From Prosthecobacter algae (GTDB lineage: Bacteria; Verrucomicrobiota; Verrucomicrobiia; Verrucomicrobiales; Verrucomicrobiaceae): a DNA stretch of 64,000 bases. Positions within the stretch are counted from its first letter, which is position 1. The number at the start of each line of letters is the position of its first letter. The DNA lies in contig NZ_BAABIA010000001.1 of NCBI RefSeq assembly GCF_039542385.1, positions 248,001-312,000 of the forward strand, written 5' to 3'. The notes below the pieces were generated by a model. The model did no database searches, was not told where the DNA came from, and saw only the letters and a list, made by a program, of their open reading frames with translations. This document shows positions 1 to 9,700 of this stretch, in pieces. The position numbers and the translations under genes were made by a program.

Positions 1-1251
1 TTTGATGTGGAAATCGCCCGACTGGGTGCCGAACGGGTGGTTGTTTGGAAAAAGGCCGGAGTGCTGGGTGTGAACCACCCGGTGCCGGAGGATGCCTCCT
101 CCCAGGGCTGCCGCTGGCCTGAAAGCCTGCGAGTTCCCGTCGCGAAGGATTGGAAATCAGGTTATTACGAAGTCACCTTTCGCACGGCTGATGCTGGGGG
201 TAAATGGACGCATCGCAGCCGACGAACAGCGGAAGGCAGCGCTTTTTTCATTGTTCGCGCAGCGCAGCCAGGCAGCCGCTCCAAGATCCTTATCCAACTG
301 GCCACCAACACCTACAATGCGTATAACAACTGGGGCGGCTTCAGCGTGTATGCGTATAACAGTTTGTCCAACAACCAGGGGCACCGCGTCAGTTTTGAAC
401 GACCCCCGGCCTCCCAGTTCTCCCGCTGGGAACTGCCGTTTGTAAAATGGGCCGAGGCAAATGGTTACGAACTGGAATACGCGGCCAATTCCGATCTCGA
501 ATTCCATCCCGAAATGCTGGCCAGTTACAAGCTGGTGCTCAGCGTGGGGCATGATGAATATTGGTCCACCCCGATGCGGGACCATTTGGAAAGCTGGATC
601 GGCAAGGGCGGAAACGTGGCCTTCTTCAGCGGCAATACCTGCTGCTGGCAGGTGCGCAGTGAGGATGAGGGGCGTGCCTTCACCTGCTGGAAGCAAAACT
701 ACCATCTCGATCCCATTTTCCAGACACGGGAGTTTCAGACGCTGAGCACGCTGTGGAGCCATCACCTGCTGCAACGACCGGAAAATGCCCTCACAGGAGT
801 AGGGTTCCTCTGGGGTGGATATCGGCGCAGCCACGGCCAGTTCATGGAGGATCACGCTGCCTATCAGGTCCATCGCCCAGATCATTGGGCGCTGGCGGGA
901 ACGGGTCTGAAAACCGGAGCTCTGTTTGGCGACAAGGACACGGTGGTGGGTTATGAGTGCGATGGCTGTGAGCTGGAGTGGAAGGACGGGCTGCCATTTC
1001 CCACAGGCCGCGATGGCACGCCGAAATCTTTTGAGGTGCTGGCCACCTGCCCGGTGCGCTGGCATCCCGATGACGCGGAATGGTATGAACGCTGGGAAAA
1101 AGGCCGCACAGGGGCGGCCTGCATGGGCCTCTACACACGCGGGGGCACTGTTTTCACCGCAGGCACCACGGACTGGGCGCACGGTCTGCAAGGTGGCGAT
1201 GCGGCTGTGCAAAAGATCACTCGCAATTTGTTAGACCGTTTGTCGGCATGA
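1..1251 (+). CDS. N,N-dimethylformamidase large-subunit-like protein (5' truncated by window edge)
   Basis: The reading frame is open at the first base, so the N-terminus lies outside the window; 416 residues are visible. A GTG at 7 is in frame but nothing marks it as the start. The visible part starts with a beta-sandwich-like region (to about residue 85), followed by a stretch rich in Asn, Tyr and Trp (NTYNAYNNWGG near residue 105) and the motif VGHDEYWS near residue 183. These are typical of the C-terminal domain of the DMF-amidase beta/large subunit family. Family members hydrolyse small amides, but many PVC homologs have no known substrate, so DMF itself should not be assumed. It precedes a dehydrogenase/cytochrome gene by 46 bp on the same strand and may be co-transcribed with it. 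Confidence 0.75.
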   Translation, partial: FDVEIARLGAERVVVWKKAGVLGVNHPVPEDASSQGCRWPESLRVPVAKDWKSGYYEVTFRTADAGGKWTHRSRRTAEGSAFFIVRAAQPGSRSKILIQLATNTYNAYNNWGGFSVYAYNSLSNNQGHRVSFERPPASQFSRWELPFVKWAEANGYELEYAANSDLEFHPEMLASYKLVLSVGHDEYWSTPMRDHLESWIGKGGNVAFFSGNTCCWQVRSEDEGRAFTCWKQNYHLDPIFQTREFQTLSTLWSHHLLQRPENALTGVGFLWGGYRRSHGQFMEDHAAYQVHRPDHWALAGTGLKTGALFGDKDTVVGYECDGCELEWKDGLPFPTGRDGTPKSFEVLATCPVRWHPDDAEWYERWEKGRTGAACMGLYTRGGTVFTAGTTDWAHGLQGGDAAVQKITRNLLDRLSA

Positions 1252-1297
1252 TCGGGGATCATTTCCGCTGTCTGGGCCCTCCCTCCTCCCGCCTCTT

Positions 1298-3709
1298 ATG
1301 ATCAAAGTTCTCCTTTTCTGCGGTCTGCTGCTTCCCCTATCCCAGGCTGGGCTGACTCCCGAATCGGCGGCAAAAATCGCACCACTGCCCACCGCAGCCG
1401 AGCAGGGAGGTTTGCTTTTTGCGGATCTGAACGCGGACGGGCATGAGGACCTCCTCATTTCCAATCCGCAGAGTTATGGCGTCTATCTTTTCAACCCTGT
1501 GGCCAAGAAGAATGTCCAATGGGAAAAAGGTTGGACGCAGGTCCTGCGCGAAGGCCGCGCGGGTGATGCCTCCAGCCTGCCTCTGCTGGTAGATGTGAAG
1601 GGACAGGGGACCGGAGTGCAGTTTAAAGACGGGGCTCTTCGGGATGCCCAGGGCACCGTACTCATGCCGCTGGCCGAGCTGCTGCGCGTGCCGGGTCCTC
1701 TCCCCCTTTCGCCGGAGGAATCGCTCAAAGCTCTGCGGGTGAAACAGGGCTACGCTGCCAGTTTGGTGGCTCATGAGCCGCTGGTGCAGGACCCCGTCTT
1801 TGTGGACTGGGATGCGCAGGGGCGCATGTGGGTGGTTGAAATGGGCGACTACCCCTTTGCCCCGGGTGAAAAAACCACCGATGGCCGTGGCGGGCAGGAA
1901 AAAGTCACTCCCCTGCAAAATGGCCGCATCAAGATATTGGAGGACACGGATGCAGACGGTGTCTATGACCGCGCCACCCTCTTTCTGGAGGGACTGCGGC
2001 ATCCTACCGGACTGGCTTTTTGGAAAGGGGGTATCTTCATTTCTGCCATTCCAGACATCCTCTATGCCGAGGATACCAATGGAGATGGCGTGTGCGACAA
2101 ACGCGAGCCTTGGTTCACCGGCTTCACGGCAGGGAACCCCCAGCATCTTGTGAACGGCTTTGCCTGGGGGCTGGACGGTTGGTTTTATGGGGCCAATGGC
2201 GACAGCGGTGGCGACATCACCTGTCTGAAAACGGGGGCCAAGGTGAAACTTGGCACCCATGACTTCCGCTTTCATCCTGTCACCGGCGAGTTCCGGCTCG
2301 AAACCGGGCGCTCCCAGTACGGCAAGTGGCGGGACGACTACGGCAACTGGTTTGGTAACAACAACAGCATCCTCGGCTGGCACTACCATGTGCCCATGCA
2401 GTATCTAGAACAGCACAGAGACTTGGTGGCCAAATCGGTGCGTTCAGTCCTGAATGCGGACACTCGTGTCTTCACCATCAGTCCTCCTGTACGTCGCTTT
2501 AACTGGGCAGGGGCCACGCAGGTGCTCACGGCGGCCTGCTCGCCTATGCCTTGGTCAGACGGTAAACATGACTGCCTGCTGATCTGCGAACCGGCCAACA
2601 ACCTAGTCCGCCGGGATGTGCTCAATTACACCCGTTTTCCGCTCACCAGCAGTCGGCATCCTGACGATGCGGAGACGGAGTTTATCGCTAGCACCGACAA
2701 TTGGTTTCGCCCCTCGTTGGTCCGGGAGGGACCCGATGGCGCTCTGTATGTTGTGGATGTGTACCGGCTGGTGCTGGAGCACCCCGAGTGGATACCTGCC
2801 GACATCGTGAAGGGACTGGATCTGCGTGCCGGGGAGGATCGTGGCCGCATTTTCCGCATCGCAGGACCTTCGGCCCGCCAGGTCCGCAAAAGGGTGCTGG
2901 AGGACTTGCCTACAGCCATGCGTTCGGCCCAGCGGTGGCAGCGCGATTCAGCGCAGCGACGCTTGCTGGAGTCTGGAGATCTCATGGCCCTGCCCTGGCT
3001 GTTGGCTCTTGCTCAAGAGGTGCAGGCGACACCCAGGGTGCGTCTTCAGGCGGCCTGGACGGCGGCCCTGCTGGAAGAAAGGCATCGTTCGGCGCTGCTC
3101 GCCTTGTTGCAGAGTTTCCACCCTCAGGTGCGAGGGGCGGCCCTGGTCGCAGCAGGCAGTCAGGACATTTCTTCGGCTGAACTCGCCACTTGGTTCCCCA
3201 AATCAGATATCCCCGCCGCTGCGGCCAGTCTGCCCGCAATCACCCGCAGCAACCCGGACCGTGTGGCGGTGGTGAAACGCTACCTGGATCAGGTCTCCAA
3301 GCTTCAGGGGGATGCTGCCAGGGGCGAAAAAGTGTATCAAAAAGCCTGCATGGCTTGTCATCAATTGAACGGTTCTGGCGCTGAGGTAGGGCCAAATCTG
3401 GAAACCGTGGCGGCCAAACCCATGGAACAGATCCTGGAAGCGATTTTCGACCCCAACAAAGCGGTGGAGCAGCGCAATGTTGCCACGGAAATCACCCAGA
3501 CGGACGGCAGTGTGCTGGCGGGCTTGGTTTCGGCCGATACCCCCGGCGGTCTCAGTCTCCGCCTCCCAGGCGGCGTGGATGTGGCCGTGCCGAGAAGCAA
3601 AATCCGGAGCTTGAAAACACTGCCTCTTTCCCTGATGCCAGAGGGGTTGGAGGCCGCACTCACCGTCCAGGAAACGGCCGATTTACTGGCCCGGATTCAG
3701 CTTCGCTGA
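1298..3709 (+). CDS. PVC-type membrane-bound dehydrogenase with C-terminal cytochrome c (CxxCH)
   Basis: 803 residues starting at ATG with a clear Sec signal peptide (MIKVLLFCGLLLPLSQAG). Residues about 35–60 hold a VCBS/FG-GAP-like calcium loop (DLNADGHEDLL). Residues about 140–545 form the Piru_Ver-type beta-propeller dehydrogenase domain (VDWDAQGRMWVVEMGDYP, DTDADGVYDRATLF, GLDGWFYGANGDSGG). HEAT-like helices follow (about 560–640), then a class I cytochrome c domain with CMACH at residues 684–688 and a downstream MPEGL region. The combination is known from Planctomycetes and Verrucomicrobia and is thought to oxidise sugars or alcohols in the periplasm, passing electrons to the attached heme. 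The substrate cannot be read from sequence. A second protein of this class is at 43116–46148. Confidence 0.85.
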   Translation: MIKVLLFCGLLLPLSQAGLTPESAAKIAPLPTAAEQGGLLFADLNADGHEDLLISNPQSYGVYLFNPVAKKNVQWEKGWTQVLREGRAGDASSLPLLVDVKGQGTGVQFKDGALRDAQGTVLMPLAELLRVPGPLPLSPEESLKALRVKQGYAASLVAHEPLVQDPVFVDWDAQGRMWVVEMGDYPFAPGEKTTDGRGGQEKVTPLQNGRIKILEDTDADGVYDRATLFLEGLRHPTGLAFWKGGIFISAIPDILYAEDTNGDGVCDKREPWFTGFTAGNPQHLVNGFAWGLDGWFYGANGDSGGDITCLKTGAKVKLGTHDFRFHPVTGEFRLETGRSQYGKWRDDYGNWFGNNNSILGWHYHVPMQYLEQHRDLVAKSVRSVLNADTRVFTISPPVRRFNWAGATQVLTAACSPMPWSDGKHDCLLICEPANNLVRRDVLNYTRFPLTSSRHPDDAETEFIASTDNWFRPSLVREGPDGALYVVDVYRLVLEHPEWIPADIVKGLDLRAGEDRGRIFRIAGPSARQVRKRVLEDLPTAMRSAQRWQRDSAQRRLLESGDLMALPWLLALAQEVQATPRVRLQAAWTAALLEERHRSALLALLQSFHPQVRGAALVAAGSQDISSAELATWFPKSDIPAAAASLPAITRSNPDRVAVVKRYLDQVSKLQGDAARGEKVYQKACMACHQLNGSGAEVGPNLETVAAKPMEQILEAIFDPNKAVEQRNVATEITQTDGSVLAGLVSADTPGGLSLRLPGGVDVAVPRSKIRSLKTLPLSLMPEGLEAALTVQETADLLARIQLR

Positions 3710-3849
3710 GGCTGTCCGGCGCGTATTTTCGTTCTCTGACCAGGATCCTTCGTTGCAGTTCACCTACTTGGTCTGTGTGATTTTTGTCCATTATCGAAAA
3801 AAAGCGCAGTTGAGTGCGTAGGTATGTCTCAAGCCCCCTTCTCGTCTCC

Positions 3850-6702
3850 ATGACAACTCCTCGATTCGTTCGCCATTTCACCCTACTAGGCCTTGCCGTG
3901 TCGCCCTCGTTGGCGTTCGCCAACCCGGCCCCAGCATCTGCTGCTCCGGCAGCCGCTGCACCGGTGGATTTTGCCCAGGTTCAGGCTCTGTTGGAAAGCA
4001 AGTGCCTGGAGTGCCACAATCCGGACAAGGTGAAGGGCAAGCTGCTTATGAATACGGCGGAGGCCATGATCAAAGGCGGCTCCTCCGGCACCTCACTGGT
4101 TCCCGGCAAACCGGATGAGAGTGAACTGCTGAAGCGTGTGGTCCTCCCTGCGGATCACGATGACATCATGCCCCCAAAAGGTGGTCCTCTCGCGGCGAAT
4201 GAAATTGACCTGCTGAAGCGCTGGATCGCCGAAGGTGCCCACTGGCCCCAGGGGCTGACCCTTCGTGCCAAAAGCCCCGAGGAGATCAAGGCACTGGCGG
4301 AGCTGAATGCCAAGTTGCCTTCCATGACCAAGCTGGAGATCTTCCCAGACAAGTTTGCTCTCGAAACCAAGCGTGACTTTCATCAGGTGGTCGTCATGGC
4401 CACCTTTGCGGATGCCACCACCCGTGACGTCACCAAATTTTCCAACCTGCGCGTGGCAGATGCAAAGGTCGCCAGCCTGACAGGCGATGTGTTGCAACCG
4501 GTCGCCGATGCTGGCTCAACCGAGTTGTTGGCGACCTTGGGTAGCACCACGGTGAAAGCTCCCGTGAGCCTGAATGGCGGGCAGAAGGAGCGTGCCATTT
4601 CCTTCAATCTGGATGTCATGCCGGTGTTCCTCCGCGGGGGGTGCAATGCTGGCGGCTGCCACGGCGCGGCTCGCGGTAAAGATGGTTTCCGTCTAAGCCT
4701 TTTCGGCATGGATCCACAGGGCGACTACACTCGTCTCACCCGTGAGATGGTCGGACGTCGTGTGAATCTCGCCATCCCTGAGGAGAGCACCTTGGTGGAA
4801 AAGGCTGTGGGCGCGGTGCCTCACTCGGGAAATCAATGCTATGAACCCGAGTCCCAGTATAACAAAGCCATTTTGGAATGGATCAGCAACGGTGCTCAGT
4901 ATGACCCGCCAACCGTCGCCAAGGTGACGGGTATCGAAGTCTTCCCCAAACAGATCGTTCTCGAAGGGCAGGGGAGTACCCAGCAGATCACCGTCCGCGC
5001 GACTTATTCCGATGGCAGTGACCGTGACGTGACCAAGCTGGCCTTGTTCATGTCCAACAACGATCCCACGGCCTCCATCAATAAAGATGGCCTTGTGACC
5101 AGCGGTGACCGTGGCGCAGCCTTTACCCTGGCCCGCTTCGATGTATACAGCGTCACTGCCCAGGTTCTCGTCATCCCTGCCAAGCTGGAATACGAGCGTC
5201 CGAAGCTGGTGGAAAACAACTACATTGACACTCTGGTCAATGAGAACCTGCACAAGCTGCGCATCCTTCCCAGCGGCGTCTGCACCGATGAGGAATTCGT
5301 CCGTCGTGCCTACATTGACGTCATCGGCATCTATCCGAAGCCTGACGAGATCAAGACCTTCCTGGCCGATGCCAATCCGAAGAAGCGCGAGGCCCTGGTG
5401 GACTCGCTGACTCAGCGCAAAGAATTCACTGAAGTGTGGGTGATGAAGTGGGCAGAGCTGCTCCAGATCCGCTCAGGCATCGCTGGCAACAACAATCAGC
5501 CGCCCTTCTACAAGAATGCTCTTCTGTATTATAACTGGCTGGGCGACCGCATCGGCAAAAACGTGCCGTTGGATGAGATCGTGACCGAGCTGCTTTCTTC
5601 CACGGGCGGCACCGTTTCCACCCCGGCTGTGAATTTCTACCAGACTGAGCTCGATCAGCTCAAGCTGACTGAAAACGTGGCCCAGGTGTTCATGGGCATG
5701 CGCATCCAGTGCGCCCAGTGCCATAACCATCCTTTCGACCGCTGGACGATGGATGACTACTACGGCTTCAAGGCCTTCTTCTCCCAGATTGGGCGCAAGG
5801 CCACGGACGACCCTCAGGAAGTCATCATCTTCAATAATAAGGGCGGCGAGTCCCGTCACTTCCTCACCCAGGCTGTCATGAAGCCCAAGTTCCTGGGTGG
5901 CGAATCACCGGAGATCAAGCCTGGCGAAGACCGCCGCAAGATCCTTGCCGAGTGGATTGCTTCGCCGAAGAACCCTTACTTCGCCCGCAACATCTCCAAC
6001 ATCGTCTGGGCTCATTTCTTCGGCCTCGGCATTGTGGATCCCGTAGATGACGTGCGCGTCTCCAACCCTCCTTCCAATCCTGAGCTTCTTGCGGCCCTGG
6101 CGGAAAATCTGACGAACTACAAGTATGACATGCGCCGTCTCGTGAAAGACATCTGCACCTCCATGACCTACCAGCGCAGCACCAAGGTCAATGAGACCAA
6201 TGCCGGGGATAAGAAAAACTTCTCCCATGCCCAGGTCCGCCGCGTGCGCGCTGAGATCCTGCTGGATGCCATTTCGCAGATCACTGAAACGCCGAACAAG
6301 TTCCAGGGCCTGCCTTTGGGTGCCCGTGCGGTGCAGATCGCTGACGGTGCCGTGAGCAACTACTTCCTCACCACCTTCGGCCGCGCCAAACGTGAGTCCG
6401 TCTGCTCCTGCGAAGTGAAGATGGAGCCAACTCTGTCTCAAGCTCTCCACTTGATGAATGGCGATGCCGTCAACGACCGCATCAAGCAGGGTAAAGTGGT
6501 GGCGACACTCATCAAAGAGAAGAAGACCGATGCCGAGATCATCGAAAATCTTTACCTGCGCGTCTTTGGTCGACTACCAAAGGACAAGGAGAAGGAAGCT
6601 ATCAATCAGACTCTCGCGGGTGCAGGTGACCAGCGTCAGTTGGCCCTGGAAGACGTCTTCTGGGCACTGCTAAACTCCAAGGAGTTTTACTTCAATCACT
6701 AA
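3850..6702 (+). CDS. PSCyt1/DUF1549/DUF1553 multi-cytochrome protein with Ig-like domain
   Basis: 950 residues. The ATG at 3850 is preferred over an upstream GTG (3814) because it starts directly with a signal peptide (MTTPRFVRHFTLLGLAVSPSLAFA). Domain order: PSCyt1 cytochrome with CLECH at 52–56 and the PGKPDESELLKRV / MPPKGGPL signature; a beta-rich segment; a second putative heme site at 265 with unusual spacing (CNAGGCH, four residues between the cysteines); a BIG2-like Ig domain (about 365–455); the PSCyt2/DUF1549 domain (LRILPSGVCTDEEFVRRAY) with CAQCH at 621–625; and a DUF1553 domain to the end. This family is hugely expanded in Planctomycetes and Verrucomicrobia and its function is unproven. 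The next cytochrome gene follows after 85 bp. Confidence 0.88.
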   Translation: MTTPRFVRHFTLLGLAVSPSLAFANPAPASAAPAAAAPVDFAQVQALLESKCLECHNPDKVKGKLLMNTAEAMIKGGSSGTSLVPGKPDESELLKRVVLPADHDDIMPPKGGPLAANEIDLLKRWIAEGAHWPQGLTLRAKSPEEIKALAELNAKLPSMTKLEIFPDKFALETKRDFHQVVVMATFADATTRDVTKFSNLRVADAKVASLTGDVLQPVADAGSTELLATLGSTTVKAPVSLNGGQKERAISFNLDVMPVFLRGGCNAGGCHGAARGKDGFRLSLFGMDPQGDYTRLTREMVGRRVNLAIPEESTLVEKAVGAVPHSGNQCYEPESQYNKAILEWISNGAQYDPPTVAKVTGIEVFPKQIVLEGQGSTQQITVRATYSDGSDRDVTKLALFMSNNDPTASINKDGLVTSGDRGAAFTLARFDVYSVTAQVLVIPAKLEYERPKLVENNYIDTLVNENLHKLRILPSGVCTDEEFVRRAYIDVIGIYPKPDEIKTFLADANPKKREALVDSLTQRKEFTEVWVMKWAELLQIRSGIAGNNNQPPFYKNALLYYNWLGDRIGKNVPLDEIVTELLSSTGGTVSTPAVNFYQTELDQLKLTENVAQVFMGMRIQCAQCHNHPFDRWTMDDYYGFKAFFSQIGRKATDDPQEVIIFNNKGGESRHFLTQAVMKPKFLGGESPEIKPGEDRRKILAEWIASPKNPYFARNISNIVWAHFFGLGIVDPVDDVRVSNPPSNPELLAALAENLTNYKYDMRRLVKDICTSMTYQRSTKVNETNAGDKKNFSHAQVRRVRAEILLDAISQITETPNKFQGLPLGARAVQIADGAVSNYFLTTFGRAKRESVCSCEVKMEPTLSQALHLMNGDAVNDRIKQGKVVATLIKEKKTDAEIIENLYLRVFGRLPKDKEKEAINQTLAGAGDQRQLALEDVFWALLNSKEFYFNH

Positions 6703-6715
6703 GCCTTGTCGGAGC

Positions 6716-6733
6716 GCAGGCACCCTTGCCTGC
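6716..6733. repeat. Short hairpin between cytochrome genes
   Basis: A 7-bp perfect inverted repeat (GCAGGCA, 4-nt loop, TGCCTGC) lies 14 bp after the stop of the DUF1549/DUF1553 gene. It is followed by CTTTCCC rather than a run of T, so it is a weak terminator candidate or an mRNA stabiliser. Its core resembles the TGCCTGCA/TGCAGGCA parts of the REP-like hairpins at 35026 and 35818, so it may be a decayed relative. Confidence 0.35.
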
Positions 6734-6787
6734 CTTTCCCTCGGATGCTTTCGCATTCGCTGAGATTCTCCACCCTTTTTCCTAGCC

Positions 6788-9700
6788 ATGAAAACCCACG
6801 CCAAGATCCTTTCCCTCAGCCTTTTCACCGCCGCCGGTGCGGTGGCGCAGGATGCCGAAAAGATCACCTATGAGGACCACGTCCGCCCGCTGCTGGAGAA
6901 CAAATGTTTCTCCTGCCACAGCCCGGACAAGAAGAAGGGCGACCTCGACCTCACCAGCTTTGGTGCAGTCATGACGGGCGGCGGTGGTGGTGCCGTCGTG
7001 GATTCCGGCAACTCGGATGCCAGCCGTCTGTGGACGACCTGTGCTAAGAAAGAGGAGCCTTTCATGCCGCCGGAAGGCGCACCTCTGAATGCCAAGGAAC
7101 TGGAAATTCTGGCCAAATGGATCAGCGGCGGCCTGTTGGAAACCAAGTCCAGCGTCGCCAAAAAATCGTCCAAGCCGAAGGTGGACATGGCTGTGGCCGT
7201 CACCAGCGGCAAACCTCAAGGCCCTATCGCCAAACCAGAGCACGTTCTGCTGGAGCCTGTGGTGGTGACACCGCGCACGACGGCTGTTACGGCCATGGCC
7301 GCCAGTCCCTGGACCTCCTTGGCCGCCATTGCCGGGACCAAGCAGATCCTTCTTTACGATACCGACACCCGTCAGCTCGCTGGTATCTTCCCTTACACGG
7401 AAGGTTATGCCCGCAGCCTGAGCTTCAGCCGCAACGGCTCCCTCCTGGTCATGGGCGGTGGCAAAGGGGGCAAGCTGGGGCACGCCATCGTCTGGGATGT
7501 GAAGACGGGCAAACGCATCGTTGAAGTCGGCAAGGAGTTCGACCAAGTCATGAGCGCTGACATCAGCCCCGACCACAAAATGGTCGTCATCGGCAGCCCG
7601 TCGAAAAAGGTGAAGGTGTACGATACCGCCTCAGGCGAAGAGTTGTACATGATCAGCAAGCACACGGAATGGATTATGGGCACCGCCTTCAGTCCCGATG
7701 GCGTGCTGTTGGCCACCTCAGACCGCAATGGCAACGTCATGGTTTGGGAGGCCGCCAATGGCGGAGAGTTTTATGTTCTGGGCCAGCACAAGGCCTCATG
7801 CACAGACCTGGCCTGGCGCGCCGATTCCAACATCCTCGCCTCCAGCTCCATGGATGGCACCATCAGCCTCTGGGAGATGAATGAGGGCAAGCAGGTGAAA
7901 AATTGGGCCGCCCATGGCGGAGGTGTCCAGTCTGTGTCCTTCACGCCTGATGGTAAGCTGATCTCCAGCGGCAACGACGGTCTCGTCCGCATCTGGGATA
8001 TCAATGGCAACAAGATCGGCGAAGCTGCCAGCCAGGGGGACATAGTCACTAAGGTCATCGCTCTGCACGACTCCCAGTCCACCATCTCCGCCAACTGGCG
8101 CGGAGAGATCAAAGTCTGGTCCGTGGAGGCTAAGATGGCCGAGAAAGGACAGCTTTCCAGCAATCCGCCGCTGATTGCCCAGCGCATCATCGAATCTGAA
8201 AAACAGGCCACGGCCATGGTCGCGCAACTGCCTGAAGTAGAGGCAAAGCTCAAGAAGGCCCAGGATGCTGTTCAGGCTGCCGAAGCCCGTCTGGTAGAAA
8301 CCAAAAAGAAAGCAGCCGATGCTCAGGCTCGCGTCGCTCTTTTGGAAACCGAAGTCAAAGAGCTGCCAGCTAAGATCGCTGCTGCTGAGAAAGCCGTGCC
8401 TGAAGCCCAGGCCAAGAAAGCCGCCCAGGCTGAACTGCTGAAAAAGTACGATCAATCCTTGGCGGAGATCAAATCAACAGAAGCTGCCCTGGCCAAGTTG
8501 AATGCCGATAAGGCTGCACTGACAAAGCCTGAAGACGCCCCGAAAGTGGCTGAGTTGACCAAGTCCATCGCTGAACAGTCGGCCAAGCTCGAGACCCTTA
8601 AAAAAGCAGCGGCGGCGGCACCGCAGCCAGTGGCTGATTTTGACAAGGTCATCAAGGCGGCTCAAGACCAAGTGGCTGCCCTGAAAGCGGCCAAACCAGC
8701 GAAGGAGAAAGAGCTGCCAGTCTTGAAAAAAGGCCTGGAAGCCTGGCCGAAAGCTGTCGCTGATAATGAAAAGCAGATCGCTGACGCCAAGGCCGCTGTG
8801 CCTGCCATCCAGACACAGCTTGCGGATCACAAGGCTCAGATCGCCGTTCTGCAAAAGCTGCCTACCATCCTCAAAGCGGCCCAGTTCAATGTGGGTGTGC
8901 TGACGGAGAAGGAAAAACTGGCCAAGCTGGAAGGTGACTTCAATGACTACACGGCTGCGAAGAAAGAGAATGAAGAAGCCAAGGTGGCCAATGTCGCCCG
9001 CATCGAATCCTCCAAAAAAGTCATCGCGGAATCTGCCAATCAGATCCCCCAGCACGAGGCCACCTTGGCCAAGCTGAAGGCTGAATTGGACGGCATCGAA
9101 AAAGCCACCGAGCCAACCCGCGCGGCAGATGCTGCTGCCGCCGCTAAGCTGGACGAAAATAAGAAAGCCATTGCTGCCCGCGAGGCCGAGGTCGCCGCAC
9201 TGGCGAAAGTTCGTGACGATGGCACTGCCGCTGCCAAGACGGCTGCGGAAGGGATTCAAAAAGCCATTGACCCGCTGGCAAAAAAGCTGGCGGAAGTGAC
9301 TGCAAAGCTCAAGGCTCCCGAAGAGCAGGTGAAGAGCAAACAAGCGAACGTCACCAAATTTGAGACCAACCATGCCACGGCGAAAAAGACTTCTGCGGAT
9401 CTCACTACTGCTCTTCCAGCCAGAGAGAAAGCTGTCAAAGATGCCGAAGCAGCCCTGCCTCCGCTGATGGCAGCTATTCAAGTGTCGGATAAAACACTCA
9501 GCGAAGTTCGTCGTGCCACTGCCGAGGCTGGACGCGGCATCCAACCTGCGCGTCAGGAAATCACCAAAGCTGAAAAAGCTGTGGCAGATGCGAAGGCGAA
9601 AAACGAAAATGCTCAGCCACTCGAGCAGGCCCAGGCGGCTGCTCAGGCAAAGCTGGCGACCGTGGAAAAACAGGCCGCAGATTCTGCTATGAAATTGGCC

